Below the pieces are notes generated by a model. That model saw only the letters and a list, made by a program, of their open reading frames with translations, searched no databases and was not told where the DNA came from. The position numbers and the translations under genes were made by a program. From Phallus indusiatus (lineage: Eukaryota > Basidiomycota > Agaricomycetes > Phallales > Phallaceae), in contig JAQFWX010000007.1 in NCBI GenBank assembly GCA_027605045.1, positions 558,001 through 622,000 of the forward strand: a stretch of DNA of 64,000 nucleotides. The letters run 5' to 3'. The stretch's first letter is position 1. The number at the start of each line of letters is the position of its first letter. Positions 20,441-33,592 of the stretch are shown here, piece by piece.

Positions 20441-23340
20441 AGTAACGGCGCCGGGTTGTTTTGACTGTTTAGGTACTTCAGCATCACCGACGCGCGATAC
20501 TAGCCTTGTCGTGGTGATTGCTGGAGGATAGCCATGTCAATTTGCGTGTTGCAGGTCACATGTCACGTCACGCCGCATATGTACGGGAAGAATCCAAATA
20601 TATACAAACAAGTGCTACATGGAAGCAATTTCTGCGGGCATCCAGAGCCCTTGCTACATGCAAGGGAATATGTATTAAATATTATATTTCATTGCACGAA
20701 ATTCCATTTTTCTGATTTGAACAGTTTAGATACCGAAAAACGACACAAAAAAATTTTTTCAGTTCAAAACTAACACCAAAACTAAACACAAAAAAGTCGA
20801 TCCTGGTAATTATTACTCTCTGGAAGGGAGAGGAAAATTGATGCGGTGTTCGGCCGAGGTCTGACGATACAGACACATATCTATTGCCTTTGTCATCAGT
20901 GTATGAAATCGGCCATCATTACTCTATCACAAGACATCCAACTGAATTGGCAGAGCTTCATCGTGCATTTTTGTCATAAAATCTGGAGCACCGTCCCTCT
21001 CAGCCGACGTTGAATCGATGGATTCTTGGAAAGGCCTATCATCCCGGTTCACAAGAAAATCATTTCCCGCACGATATACCCCGGTGGCATAGCTCGGATC
21101 ACCTTTCAGAATCAAGACTAGTCGAGAGCTCTATAAAATTTGTCGCGGTCTTTAGTCATGAGAAATGGGTTGAAAGTTATTCAACACGGACTATAGTAGA
21201 GGATGTGATGATGACAACGCTAGAGAAAGGTAAATGAATGATATGACAGTTATACTGTTGACTCTTACAGCGGTGCAACATTAATCAAGATAGAATTACT
21301 GTACGCAGCATAAAGTATTAAACCCGCCAGGTAACCCGCTAATAAATCAGTAAGAGTCAATCGGTACTCAAACGCTTGAAACTACGCAACCGATAGAGCT
21401 TTACACTTTGTCAGTAACGTCCCAAAAACTGAACGGCAAGACTCACAAAATATAGCACACAACACCATCGCGAAATAAAATAATCAAGATAGGTGCTAAC
21501 GTCCCACTTTCCCTTAGAAATCGATAGTTATTGAAGTTTTTTCTTTGTTTGAGATGTTTGTAAAAAGCGGCCATGGCGAAACAACAATATAGGGCTCAAA
21601 TAAACAAATTAGTCATATACAAGCAAACAGAAAAGGACTGGATTGTATACCAGCGATTACAAAAGAAGGAACCCTAATTGCTGTCGTCAGTTTCGTTCCT
21701 AATGTAATTCGGCTCCTGATATTACTAACCCTAAGCCCAGAATCAGCGATGAAAGGGGTGCTTTGTTTGGAATACAACTGGACTTGAGAGTAGCAGACAA
21801 AGGGATTGCGTTCAATTTGAGGCCCATTACATTAAGTATAACTAGAAAAATATAAGCCTGTCGCACAGCTAGTCACATCCCCAGTTCGTATTAGCATGGA
21901 AATGAGGTTTACATACAATCGCCTCGGCTGTCGCAATCTTATTAGAAGTACGCTCTCAGAGTAAAGAATTATTCACCTATTGCTAGGAATATCAATGTCC
22001 ATCGAACTAGGAATGAATTGATTAAGAGTTCAAAAGGACACATAATGGGTGAAACGAATTACACGTCTTGGTCGTGTATAGCCTGTCCAATCTTACAGCA
22101 AACAAACATTCTGATGGATATATACCCAGTAACATCGTCCCTCTGCAAGGTAAAATTAGCAATTATAGATTTCACAGTATATATGCACCAATCTGAGGAG
22201 GACATACGAGAATATGTACCACTTATAACCTGTGCAACTACGACAATTTACAGTCGAAAAGGAAAACAGAAATAGCATTGAATACATACAACTAAAAAAT
22301 ATGTGCACATTCAGCAACAAATAAATACTATAGAAAGACATACGTTTGACGTGTTAGCTGGCGCTGGTAACCACAAGTTTCGAAATCAGGTACGTTTAAA
22401 TGCAAGATGGTCAAGAATCTCACCTATTATCAAACTACATCTACCGTCAGCTTAACGCGACTGTGAGAAAATGCTCAAACATACCAAGGGATGACGAAAG
22501 ACGCATAACGACAAATTAAGTATAAGGTCTTAAAAAGAGACCACGACCCTCTTTTGAAAATAGTTCAACATAAAGATGCTGTGAAATGATCGCATAACTT
22601 CACAAACCTCCAGACATAGACAATCTATAATACATTTGGTTGGTGTTTTTAGTTTTTAGGAGTTATATGCCAAAAAATCTACCTCTTCCTTGAGATTGAT
22701 TAACACATCAAAAATAAGCAACGCGAGTGTTCCGCCTGTTTGAAATGAAATTAAACTCTAGTCCAGCGAGAAATGTGGTGGACATACAGGCGAATTGACG
22801 AAGGCGGTATGTGTCGAGAGCGAGTTCGTTTTTCTCTATCTGAGTTAGTATCATTATAATTATAGTTGTTGTCTGAGGCAAAACAAGTGAAAGAAGGCGT
22901 AGGTATGAGCAGCTAGCTTATATCATGGGAAGTCACAAAATAAACTGAGGCATGAGCATGGTGTAGTTGTGTTTCGGCTCAGTATACATCTCAACTGACT
23001 TCAGCGAATATATTGGTGGAAAATTTTTTTTCCATCTTCTTTACAATAAATTGATAAGTAGGTTTGTTCAAGAAATGTGATCTTCTGTTATATTTCAGAC
23101 TTATCACCTCGAATGATTTTCTCTTGAAATTATGATGGTACGTACTTCCATGCCCGGATATGACATTTGCCAACTATAAACCCAAGGATTCGACAGAAAG
23201 CTTGACAAATACTACGTTACGCATAGTTATAAGATCATGACTCCTGCCCTTTCAATTTCCATGACACCCCAATTGCTTCTTGTAGTATATAATATATATA
23301 TAACCCAACGACCACGCTATACGACGGCCGTGGTGCTTGA
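20441..23340. other. Gene-poor AT-rich stretch
   Basis: About 2.9 kb without a supported gene. Only short ORFs without splice continuity, motif or paralogue in the window are present. A TATATATATA run lies near 23,287. Confidence 0.5.
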
Positions 23341-24286
23341 AGCTTGATTCTCGACGAACTCATCTTAAACTTCATCACTCCGAGTCTGGCATTTCTATAA
23401 ATAGAAGTGTGAATGATCCCAGATTCCTTGTATCCTCTCGAGATTTTGCTTGTATCATACTACTTGACGCGATTATCGGTGAACCCGAATTGAATAGGTA
23501 CCAAGATACATCTCGCAGTACATAGATAATTATATGCATCTGATCCTTTTACTCGTCACAGCAGTGGCATTCCCACTCCACAGTCTTATTGTGGCCCGCG
23601 CAGCACATTCCGCGCTCGATGTCAAACACTTCTCAAATTAATCTGTTTGGTTTGTTGGAAAGAAAGCCACAACCTCAGTTGAGCTGGAAAGCACATGGTG
23701 GGTATTAATGGGTGTCATGAGACCGGGTATTTGTCGCAGTATTGCGCTCTGTTATTGCGAATTTTCGCCGTGAAGCGAGCATTTGATATGAGGCAATTCT
23801 ATTTGCGTCCATCTTTCAGAATCTTTCGTATCAAATGTGTCACCATCTCTTCTCGTAAAACACTTACTAGTAGCGACCCCTGACACAGATTAATGATCAT
23901 TGAAGGCTTCGTTAAAGAAGTCGAAACCATTAATATCAGCATCCGAGAATCGGTTTTGTTTTCATCAGGAACAATTTTCCAACGAGTGACCCAACAACGA
24001 AAATGGTTGCGTGTCGAAGCTCTGATTTCAAGCACAGGCACGAAGGAAAACATTGAAGCCAAGTGAGAGAAAAGCTTTGATTTTTTATTTATTTTCGTTT
24101 TTCTGAGTACAGTTAGCCTTTGGTATTATCACATGTTAGGCTGTTACGCAAGTTACAGAACCCAGTTCTATAAATTATTTTTTCATTCATTTGATATGTA
24201 TTCTGTGACATTACTTACTTTTCATCCGACCCTCATAATCTGAAAGCAGACCAACGAAATCCATTGTGTTTAATTTGCGAAAAGTA
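23341..24286. other. Upstream region of UbiA copy 2, paralogous to 14.87-15.26 kb
   Basis: Bases 23,440-23,860 align with 14,870-15,260 (CTTGTATCATACTACTTGAC; GCGAATTTTCGCCGTGAAGC) and give the empty site for the mini-element at 15,035. An 87-codon minus-strand ORF (23,799-24,062) has no recognised family. Confidence 0.5.
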
Positions 24287-25572
24287 ATGCCCTCCAAACT
24301 ATCTTTGCGCTTCAAGTATGTCTAAATTATCAACTATTTTTGGTATTTATTAATGTTATTTTCTCATCTTAGACATTCAACAATATTTGACTATTTTCCT
24401 TCAAGCGTCGCTCCATTCATAGAACTCACGAGGTTGCATTATTTCCTCGGTCCCAGTCCATTTTCTTGGCCGTGCAGTATGTCATCCGACAAATACACGC
24501 ATATATATACTAGAAAACAACTTTAGTATGGGGCTTGTTGTTAGCTGGTATTGAGAAACAAATTCCCGTCATACCTCTGTTGAAAGCATCAGCTGCTTAT
24601 TTTGTCATGGGTGGTTACGTCTTACATAGTGCCGGTTCTATATGGAACGACATAGTTGATAAAGATTTGGACGCACAAGTAGGTATGTAAATTCTTGTTT
24701 TGTTTTTGTTTTTGACTAGAACGGATTTTATTTTCTTGTCTATCTAGAACGAACTAAGACTCGTCCTCTTCCTAGTGGTCGCGTTAGTGTCTCAGGAGCT
24801 TTGTGGTTTCTTCTTCCTCAAGCACTTTCCATGATGGCCGCACTTTTTTTTCACACGAATTCTTTCGCGTAAGTGAGACCCCTAACCATATTTTGGAGAA
24901 ACTATTTAATATCCTCTACATCAAGTTTTAAACTCGGATCGTTCGGATTGTTATTTTGGGTACCCTTGTATCCGTTTATGAAACGGATTACCTACTGGCC
25001 CCAGGCATGGCTAGGTAAGACAGAGTTTTCTGATTCCTGCCGAAGCCAAGGTTTTAAATCGGGATTAAGGAATCGCGGCAAATTGGGGCCTTCTGGTTGC
25101 ATATGCATCATTCACCGAAGACATCAATTACAACACCGCAGGCGTGTTCTTTGTTGGTTCCTGCTTGTAAGTAAACAACCCCTGGTTTAATACATATTCA
25201 TATTCACTATTTACCCATTTTAGCTGGTCTATATATTATGATACGATATATGCAATGATGGACCTGAAAGATGATATTCGCGTCGGTATCAAATCCACCG
25301 CTGTTTTGTTCAATTCTTCGGCCCGTCATATATTAGCATGCTTCGCCTCTGGCTTCGTAGCCACTCTCTATATTTGTGGCATAAACCTTAATGCTTCGGT
25401 GTTTTACTATGTCTTTGCTGTTGGCGCCGCGCTTCTATTTTTTGCGTGGCAACTTCTTACTATTGATTTTGAGAGCAACGATAGTTGTTCCAAGATGTTT
25501 AAAAGCAATTCAACGCAGCTTGGTTACCTAGTTTTCGTTGGTTTAGGTTTAGAGTACATGTCGAGGTTGTAA
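24287..25572 (+). CDS. UbiA-family aromatic prenyltransferase, intact copy 2 (314 aa)
   Basis: Seven exons (24287-24315, 24373-24476, 24527-24682, 24748-24868, 24926-25014, 25070-25166, 25224-25572) sum to 945 nt with one uninterrupted frame. The product starts MPSKLSLRFKHSTIFDYFPS. The first Asp-rich motif NDIVDKDLD lies at residues 85-93, RTKTRPLPSGRVS follows, and the second motif YYDTIYAMMDLKDD at 203-216; both bind Mg-diphosphate in UbiA enzymes. Hydrophobic helices alternate throughout, as expected for a nine-helix membrane protein. There is no clear mitochondrial presequence, so a secondary-metabolism role (prenylation of an aromatic acid or phenol) is at least as likely as ubiquinone synthesis. 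Its paralogue at 9073 has the same exon lengths but a broken exon 1. Confidence 0.9.
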
Positions 25573-26117
25573 CACTGGATTGGGCCTGGATTCAAGTTGT
25601 ATGTAGTACCACTGCTGAATCCTTTTGAATTTTTCAAAGGCCTAATGTATAACCTAACCGATGCAAAAATAATTATTAAGAGTTGGCTGAGTAAAAACAT
25701 ATCTGGAAGGGGAAAAGCTCAAAGGGAAAGTTACAACTTCAGGCGCTCGGACGAACGTTAACGAACTAGTATAGCATTCGGGTGGGCGGTTTGGGTTCAA
25801 CAGTTGTTATACCACAATAGATAACATCAAATCAATTATTCGCTCCCTCTCCAAATAGCTCTCAGATTTCAAAAGGCTAATACCGAACACCGTGTCTTGT
25901 GAGAAAGTCTTTAGATCAAGGGTATTATCATCAAATCATTGGGAATTCTCCACTCTGTAAATGAATAGACAGCTGATGATGATTTTTAAACATATCTGAG
26001 CCTCTCGAGGGGATCTTGCTAAGTGAACTGGGTTACGATATTTACACGCGTAGAGAAATAAACTTCCTCCTCATAGACAAATAATCAAAGACTTTTGACA
26101 GGAATGCCAATGGTGCG
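25573..26117. other. Intergenic, nothing recognised
   Basis: AT-rich spacer between convergent UbiA copy 2 and 7TM copy 3. No ORF with family features. Confidence 0.4.
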
Positions 26118-27519
26118 TCATGACATTTGATCAAGTTCGGTTCCGTCGTCAGTGAATCTAGTGAATCTAAATCCTGTAGATGATAGCATGCCTTCATGCC
26201 ATTGCCCAGATTCCGGTTCATCATTTGCCGAGCGTAGATTGATAATTAGGTGGGATGCCTGAAAGTTCGGCCAAAATAGGTAGAAAGGAGTAATGAGGTC
26301 GGACGTACACAAATTCCCATGAGAGAATAAGCCCAGCTAAAAAGGCTTTAATTCCAAATCAATGAGAGTTGTGATCCTTCTTACTAAAGAACAATCTCGC
26401 CCAATATGAGCTGTACTCTGAATCCAGTTATACACAACAGTAAACAAACTATGAATTTTTTCAATTACATGATTATTTTTTTGCAACATGTTACATTAAC
26501 ATACCAAACATAACAAAGAAAATCGAGACGCCATCCCGAATAAAGGTGTAATATATGCGGGAAGTTGTGCCAAATAATCCCAAACCATTCGTTTCCAGAT
26601 AAATATGCCGTCCTAGAGCCAGAAGGAAGAGTGTTGTCTGTACTAAAAGCATAGGCAACCTGCAAATACATAAAAAATTGTACTGTTACTGGGGTTGAGG
26701 ACGCATTACCATACATATGATTCGATATTGGGAATCTTCACAACCAAACAAATTACATTTGGCAATTGGCGCGGCGCAACGCTTTGAGTTTTAGGCAACG
26801 CTATTGCGATTAAGCATGCGACCGCCACAAATGCAATAGCTTCCATAACGAAAAGAGACCCTAGTAGCGCCTTGTCTCTCCCATACAGCGCATAGACTAA
26901 TTATTGTTAGCATGGTCAACGTTCTGTGTGAAGTGGCGGGTTTTCGCATACCACGAAATATCAAAAGCACGTCCACGCACGTGGTGATAATAAGCCCAAG
27001 CGCCCCAAAGAACCATACTGCAGCTGTGCAGGTAGAATCCGTGGTGCTCCACACCCCAACATGAAACAAAAGAATAGTTCTAAATATATAAAATCAATAC
27101 ATTATTCACACGATAGATGATCTTTTAATGCCTACATTTCCGCGACAGTAACAAGGAAGCGGATGGCCCCGAACAATACAGCAATGTGAGAAAGCTTGGA
27201 TCTTTGCAGTCTCATTTCGGCCAGAGTATGTCATTCAAAATAAACAGCTTACTTCCAGACGTATATCACCTAGAATAATCAAAGTTATCAACAAGAATTA
27301 GAATTGAACAAATGAAAACAAATTATACCTCTTTGTCCAGATTTGATAGAAAATCCCAAAAGAAGAGCGTAGATGAGGCAACTTCGGGCTCATGAACAAA
27401 AATTAATGTGGCTTTCAGACCCGATTCTCACCAATGTTGAGATTCGTAATGTAACTGTCCTTCGTGACCTCTAGCAGGGCAGCTGCTGGAACTCCTAAAT
27501 ATTCTCCGCTGTTTATCAT
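26118..27519 (-). CDS. DUF6533-like seven-helix membrane protein, copy 3
   Basis: ATG at 27,519 gives MINSGEYLGVPAAALLEVTK. The conserved exons follow: VASSTLFFWDFLSNLDKEV region near 27,335-27,390; FHVGVWSTTDSTCTAAVWFF; GLIITTCVDVLLIFR; then an intron (GTATGCG...AATTAG) that joins FR to VYALYGRDKALLGSLF. This join is informative because the unspliced frame carries stops, so it fixes the acceptor for the whole family. The C-terminal exon reads ASHLIINLRSANDEPESG and stops at 26,118. The usual ANPF before RQLP is deleted. It is the most divergent of the seven copies. Confidence 0.65.
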
Positions 27520-28300
27520 GACGTAAAATGAGTATTGAACTAGTGACCAGTGACCAGTGAATAGTGATTAGCCTGTCCAAATATACTCAATGCATACCTT
27601 TTTATTTGTGTCATCCGCTCTGAGATAACATCGCATCTGAGGGAACGTCATTGCACTGCAACTTGCACATTGTTGGTCCTCTGACTCATAATTCATGAAT
27701 CGATAACCAACAATTGGAGTACGTCCTTCATCAGCAGAATCTCAGTTGAGATCAACCTCGCATGCGATCTGCCCAACATGAACATCTGTGGTTAGTAGTG
27801 AGCGCCCTAGTCGTCCTCACTAGCCAACAAGATAGACATTGTGCAGATAAGCTAAGTTTTCCCTGAGACGAAATTCAGACTGCAGAGGACCAGTAACAAC
27901 GGAAAGCTGTGATGTCGAGTGATTGCGCGAGAAAACGAGTTACAAAGAAAACAAGCATATTTGACGCCCTGGGTCTACTTGAATCCGACGAGCTGGTAAA
28001 AAGGCGTAGATAGCAGTGGCAAGCACAGCCAGGCTATTAGTTACAGGTCATCCTACATGCACGAGACCAGGTTGAACTGCTTTACTTCATGATATTATAA
28101 TCTGACATTTTCTCAACTGAGATCTCAGCAGTGATTTTACAAGATGATCATTGGTATTATCCAAAGGTCCGTTTCTGACCTCGATGTCAACTTGCCTTTT
28201 GAGTAGCTTCTCAAATTCCGTAGGAATAAGGTAGAACAAATACTAAAATATGAATGTCAAGAATCGATGTTAACAGATCGAAATAGGAACTTGGAGAATT
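27520..28300. other. Intergenic, nothing recognised
   Basis: No supported gene. GTGACCAGTGACCAGTGAATAGTGA at about 27,544 is a short direct-repeat patch. Confidence 0.35.
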
Positions 28301-28305
28301 GGTGG

Positions 28306-28452
28306 TTGTCGCAACGCGCGCGCAGAAAACTAACTACAGGGATTGATACTATTTTACTAAAGCTATACTACTATTTACTAATAACTTTCTTGGTATTTTA
28401 CCAATGCTCTACTCATGCGCCTGAGCGCTCGCTATACTACCAATACCAACAG
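28306..28452 (+). repeat. Dispersed LTR-like repeat TGTCGCAAC...ATACCAACA
   Basis: TTGTCGCAACGCGC at the left and ACCAATACCAACA at the right resemble the sequence at 43,914-44,120, which starts TTGTCGCAACGCGC and ends CAGATACCAACA, with shared interior motifs (AAACTA-CTAC-GGGAT, TTTACTAA). No clean target duplication was found at this copy, so the ends are uncertain. Confidence 0.4.
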
Positions 28453-28706
28453 TCAAATAATACTAGTCATAGGTACTATGCCATTGAAGCAGCTGATAGG
28501 CCCCTGACGCGCTGACGACCCGTGCAGAACCTTCATAAAGCTGTTAACCCGCCTATCCAGCATAGTCTGAGAAGGGAGTATCATATTACTTACATACTGT
28601 CATACTATGGGTTATATACATACCATAAACATATGTTTCAGAAAAAGAATGCGGTAGAGGAAAGCAAAATCCCAGAAAAGATACGATATATGACAAATGC
28701 CAAAGT

Positions 28707-31700
28707 TTATAGAACAACCAAATCGCCTTTACAAGCATGACACCAAAATATGTGACTCTCGTCCCACCCTTTCAAATGGTATCTCGGAGCATGTTTTGCA
28801 GTACCAGACGCAGCAGAAGTAGCCTGAGATTGTGTTTGCGATCCTCGCCTAGGAGAAGAATAACCTCCTACACCGTTATTCTCGCCTTCTACGCCACCGC
28901 CCTCGTCTATCTCAACGATGCTCGACACTCGAGATAACGGCGATCCAGTTGACATCCCAAGACCGATCCCAGTCATCGACAGTATACCAGCCGCTCGTTC
29001 GCTCTCAATTCGGGCTTTAAGCATTCCAAGAGAAATCTTCCTCTTCCGCCGTATATCGTTCGACAGATTTTCTTCATAAACCACCCGTGGACGAACAGCC
29101 CGCAACGAGTGACGCGATTGCGAAAGAGAAGAGGGTGTATGAGGACGGGTGTCGGTGGTACTTATACTTCGACGCCCATTGCCCGATGTAGACGCTTCAC
29201 GGACGCCAGCACGCGATTGTCGAAGCATTTGACCCAGCTCATCTTCGAGAGCAGCAATACGCTTTTGCTGAGTATGTTCGTTCGCTTTGGCGGCGAAAAC
29301 TTCTGATTCTAGCTCACGTATGCGAGATTGGGCATCCGACATGTCAAGCGCGTGCTGATCCCGAATAGAGCTAAACAGCTCATCGCTAAGACTTGGAGAA
29401 GTTGTATGACCTGATCGTTGATCTTTCGATGATGGGGCAGTAGCAGCAGAAGCTCGTAAATTCGACACTTCTTGATCTTTTTCGAAGAGCTGTTCCCGCA
29501 GCGATTCCAGCTCCGCCCTCATTCCTTCCAGAACTTCATTACTGTCAGCCTCGCTTTTTTGAAGTTCCTCTGAAGCCAGACGAGCGTGATCCAATTCAAT
29601 CTTGAGTGAACTGATTTCCGCTCTCTGCATATCTCGTTCTTGCATGAGCTGAGTCGAGATCCTCTCGGTTTCTTGCCACTCGTCTTTCATCTTCGCAATG
29701 TCCTCTCGTAATTGCGCGACGACAGTCTCTAACTCGTCATGCGCCTTTTTGCTTTGAGCAACTTCGTGCTCCACTTCCGCTTTCTCGGCCTGAACGTTGT
29801 CGACGTTCTCTTGCTCCTCTCGAATGCGAACTTCCGCATTCTCCAGTTGAAGTCGTACATCGTGCAAGTCAGTTTCGAGAGTAACAACTTCCTTTTCTAG
29901 ACCATGAATCTTCCTATCGCGCGATGAAATGCGTTCCTCGTCTTCAGCTCCCTTGTTTGCTAGTTCAACGAGTTTTGGTCGTACTTCTTCCAACTGAGCT
30001 AGCAGATTCATGTTCTCAGATCGCAGTGCCTGAAGAGACGTCTCTGTATCAGCCAGCTTTCTTGACGTCGTCGATAGATGCAACTCGAGTTCATCATGAT
30101 GGCGTGTTCTACTAGCAAGATTCGCAGAAAGAGTCGACATCTGTTGTTGGAAAGATGTGATTGTATCACGACTAGTATCCAGCTCCTTTTGGAAATGAGC
30201 TCGTTCTTCGGAGACGGTTTGATGTTGCCGACGGAGCTGCGTCAACTCTTCATTGACAGATGATAAATTAGCCTCGAGATTTGAGTATCTCTGGACATGT
30301 TCTCCCTTTTCTTCCGTTAGGGTCTTGAGCTGGGCTGTAAGATTGTCTCCGTTCTGGGTAGCCGCCGTTAGATTCTAGCAGATAGAATAAGCAAATTATG
30401 AATAACATATAAATGAAGGAAATTGGTTACAAACCTCTTGCAGACGAGTCAAACTCTCCCCCAGCTCTTCGATTCTTTCCCTACTAGCTGACAGCGCTTG
30501 CTCCAAAACCTCTACTCTATCATCTTCTTTCATAATCCGCAACTCGTTCTCGCGTTCTTCAAGCTTTTGTTGAGTCTCAGCAAGAGCTCGTTGATTGTCA
30601 TCAAGATCAACCTCCTAAATACAACGACATGAATAAATAGAAAGCATGAACAAGATAGTACGCACCAATGCTCTTAGCTGCTCTCGCAATGATTGTTCGT
30701 TCTGTTCACTAATCTGTAGTCTCGATTTCAGGGTTTTCATCTCAGTGGTCATGTTGATCTTTTCCCGTTCCGAAGAGTCCAGCCTTTCTTGAAGACCAAC
30801 AACTTGAGAATGAGCTTCCGAAAGAAGTCCCTCTGATTCCGACAACTCTAGGAGAACATATGAGAAAACAAGAAGTGTAAGAAAATTATGCTTGTTTTCT
30901 TACTGCTCTGCAGTGGACCTAGTTCCGCCACCTGATCTACCAGCGCAGTCTTTTCATTGACAAGTAACGTAATAGTTTGTTGTTGCGTCGTCGATGAACT
31001 ATGTAGGTTTGCCAGCTCTTCTTGCGCCCGGGACAATGCAGTCTGCAAATCATTCACTTTACGCGCTGAAGATTCTAGAGCGGTTTGGGCCTCTTTAGCT
31101 TGAGACGACGCCTGTCGAACTTCATTACGCAACGCCTCAGCCTCTTTTGCTGCATCCGCGCGAGCCGATTTGAGGTCAGCATTCAGCTGCGCGATTTCCG
31201 CTTCGTATTTTGAACGAGCGTTTTGCAATTCTATTTCACTTGGTGTAGGGCCTTTTGGAACTTGTGGCGGTGGTGCTGAAACAGGTGTCGATGTTCTGCG
31301 TTCCATTCGAGAGAAGACTGGAGAGCCTGGGGTATATGGTTGATGTTGGTTGTTATGAATAGGAACAGGCGAAGGTGATGATACTGCTCGTCCCAGAGCT
31401 ACTGGCGAAGGCATAGGCCGCAAAGGTGAAGGAGCCAATCTAAAAAAAAATACGAATGAGGACGGTGAACAGAGAGATAGTTACAAAGACTCGCACACTC
31501 CAAATTCTCCAAATCCAGTATCATTTGCTAACGCAGGTTTTCCAAATAGTATAGAAGCGTCTTGAATGTCTAGAGACGGCGAGTTGTTAGATGGTGAATT
31601 GGCAAAGTTGGGTGGGGGAGGCGTAGAAGGCACTGGTACTGGTGCTGGTGAACCGGTTCGTGGTGAACTTGCCCCTCCATCTGCATAATTTCCGGAGGCC

Positions 31701-31842
31701 TTTTGTTGTTGTCGTTTTTTAAGCTAGAAGTGGAATTCCAGTTAACGTTTTGACACGGAATACAAGCAGAGTATTCCCGTTAAGCACGTACCAAAGCTTT
31801 CGCCCTTGCCGCCTTCTCAGCACGTTCTGCAGCGTCGGTCAT
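28707..31842 (-). CDS. Large golgin-like coiled-coil protein
   Basis: ATG at 31,842: MTDAAERAEKAARAKAL, intron, LKKRQQQKASGNYADG, then a Pro/Ser-rich region (SPAPVPVPSTPPPP), an intron ending before LAPSPLRPMPSPVALG, and from about 31,240 to 29,230 an almost continuous heptad-rich coiled coil (for example LRNEVRQASSQAKEAQTALE; LREQLRALEVDLDDNQRALA). Smaller introns lie near 30,842-30,903, 30,612-30,665 and 30,375-30,434. The C-terminal part is Ser/Arg-rich (STTDTRPHTPSSLSQSRHSL; SPLSRVSSIVEIDE) and stops at 28,707. The architecture (short basic N-terminus, Pro/Ser linker, ~700-residue coiled coil) resembles tethering golgins or cytoskeletal coiled-coil proteins, but long coiled coils look alike and the exact family is not assignable. 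It is the source gene for shards throughout the window. Confidence 0.8.
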
Positions 31843-31899
31843 TTTTTGGGTGCTAATGCAAGACTAAAACTTAAATATTATTGAGGAAAAGTGAGTTTA

Positions 31900-32610
31900 T
31901 ATGTGGGATTTCAATGCGAAGTCATGAAGAAAAATGCGTTTTGGGAGTGTATGAAAAGGGAAACAAAGTTAGAACTTGGGAAATGGGCAGGCAACGTGCT
32001 TGTGACTGTATGTGACTCCAGTTCGGCACAAGCAAGCGGCAGCTGTCTGGCAAGCTTCGCCATAGTTTTTTTTGTTCTAAACTCATTCCACCAATAGTTT
32101 TGAACCACAAAACAACTTCCATCACTAGTAACAATCTCGACATGTTGATGGCGCTCTTTGGATGGGAAGAGAAGATGATGTCGCCGACGGAGCAAATGAG
32201 CATTGGATATTGAATATCGACTCACAAGCCGAATACAATCAGATTCTCCTTAGCCGGTGCTTAATGTAGGACAAAGTTGTTTCAGTGAACGTATCAAGCA
32301 GTCTGCATTCATGGGATTGGAATTACTGAGGATCCTTGAGTCTTTATCCGGCGTTCTCGGTAATTAGCAGGCTCACTTCCATCGACGTACCGCGGACTTC
32401 GTAACAGCAAAACATTTTTGGGAGAGCTAGGGATTTTTGCGACGACGTACGAATAAGTATTATATATTAGGTACTCCTTAAACCCCAGCTCGCTGGTATC
32501 ATCGACGTTGGACGTGACTTCACAGCAATATCCCTTCAAACACTACCAATCCATATAGGAAAGGTCGCCATATGGCTCTTTAGAAATTGCTGTTAAGTAA
32601 AAATCGCTTT
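31900..32610. other. Upstream region of the coiled-coil gene, duplicated at 51.5 and 53.6 kb
   Basis: AAAATGCGTTTTGGGAGTGT (31,930) recurs at 51,535; GTGACTCCAGTTCGGCACAA (32,011) recurs as GTGACTCTAGTTCGGCGCGA at 53,625; GTGACTTCACAGCAATATCC (32,513) recurs near 53,776. It carries the uninterrupted target site of the transposon at 51,637-53,618. Contains no supported gene. Confidence 0.6.
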
Positions 32611-32784
32611 GGTGTTTTCCTATGCCATTTCAGTCCTTCGCTTTCCTTCGCTTTATCAAAACGCACGATGAATTTCAAAGAAAATCAGGCCATATTCTAA
32701 AGGTTTCGCCATTTAAAGCCCCCGGATTGTAAATTGAAGTTGGGACTCCTTGTCTAAGTTACAAGCCACCGCAAACAAATAACC

Positions 32785-33592
32785 ATGACCGTCTTCCAAG
32801 CGTATTGCAACGATGTCAGTCAGATTAACCTTGCTGTCTCAAACCACAAATCTGATATCTTTCAACTCTAGGTCGATAATCCAAATCTTTGGCGTTTTGT
32901 TCTTACTTTCCCCAACCCCAGCGTTGCCGATCAATGGTGGCGCGCTATCTCAGACACTCCCAGTCTCGCTGGCTTAATGATGCGTATTAATCCACAATTC
33001 TACACGCACAACGCGAACTCTTTTAATATCAAAGATTTTTTCACCGATTCTCGAACGGAACAATTTGCTTCGGAATTCGTGGGAAAGCTTTTTATGACAC
33101 TGATCGATGATCTGGCCGGACGAGATATTCCAGTCATTAGAAGCGTACATGTCGCCAACGCTATCAGTGGAAACTGGTGAATTTTTCCCGCTGTTTCTCT
33201 GAATGATCTGGATATTGACTTGTTACGCTTGCAGGTTCTTCTTGCGCTCAACTGCTGACTCCAGCCTCTACTGGCACTTTCACCCCTTGAACCCCGGACA
33301 AAATCTTACACTCTCCGCCACCCAGCGCACTGCTTTTCGTATCAGCGCTGTGGATGAGGCCGTCGCAGGTAAAGTGCTCGTCGACACCGACCTCGTTACA
33401 TTGCAGATCGAGTGGACAGATTTTCACGTCAATGTGAGCAGTAACAAAGACCTATTGGCGGACGTGGATGCCCATCAGTTTTTGTTTGGAGACTTGAGGA
33501 ATAAGACTGGACACGTGCCAGCTTATGGTTTATTGAAAGATAAGAGTGATTCATCTACTTATACCGGGTGGAAGTGGGAGCTGGTGGAATAG
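32785..33592 (+). CDS. Unrecognised basidiomycete protein, intact copy B (230 aa, 3 exons)
   Basis: Exons 32785-32814, 32872-33176 and 33235-33592 total 693 nt in one frame: MTVFQAYCND, VDNPNLWRFVLTFPNPSVAD, QWWRAISDTPSLAGLMM, FFTDSRTEQFASEF, LFMTLIDDLAGRDIPVI, ANAISGNW, FFLRSTADSSLYWHFHP, ending GWKWELVE. Intron positions and phases are identical to copy A at 3773. The divergence between A and B is mostly substitutions with no frame damage, suggesting both are maintained. The family is unknown to me. The downstream neighbour is a convergent intact Hsp20 gene. Confidence 0.82.

Noticed and set aside
9073..25572. 7TM genes as Pyr4-type meroterpenoid cyclases
   Set aside because: They have seven helices but carry the ASSxLFFWDxLLNLDRE and RVYALYGR motifs of DUF6533 proteins and are longer than Pyr4 cyclases.
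28306..28452. A precise insertion with target duplication
   Set aside because: The flanks GTGGT and GTCAA do not match, so the boundaries are unproven; kept only as a low-confidence repeat.
32785..32880. Premature stop after MTVFQAYCND... in unknown-gene copy B
   Set aside because: The stop is intronic: a GTCAGT donor at 32,815 and a CTCTAG acceptor at 32,871 restore one frame, as in copy A.
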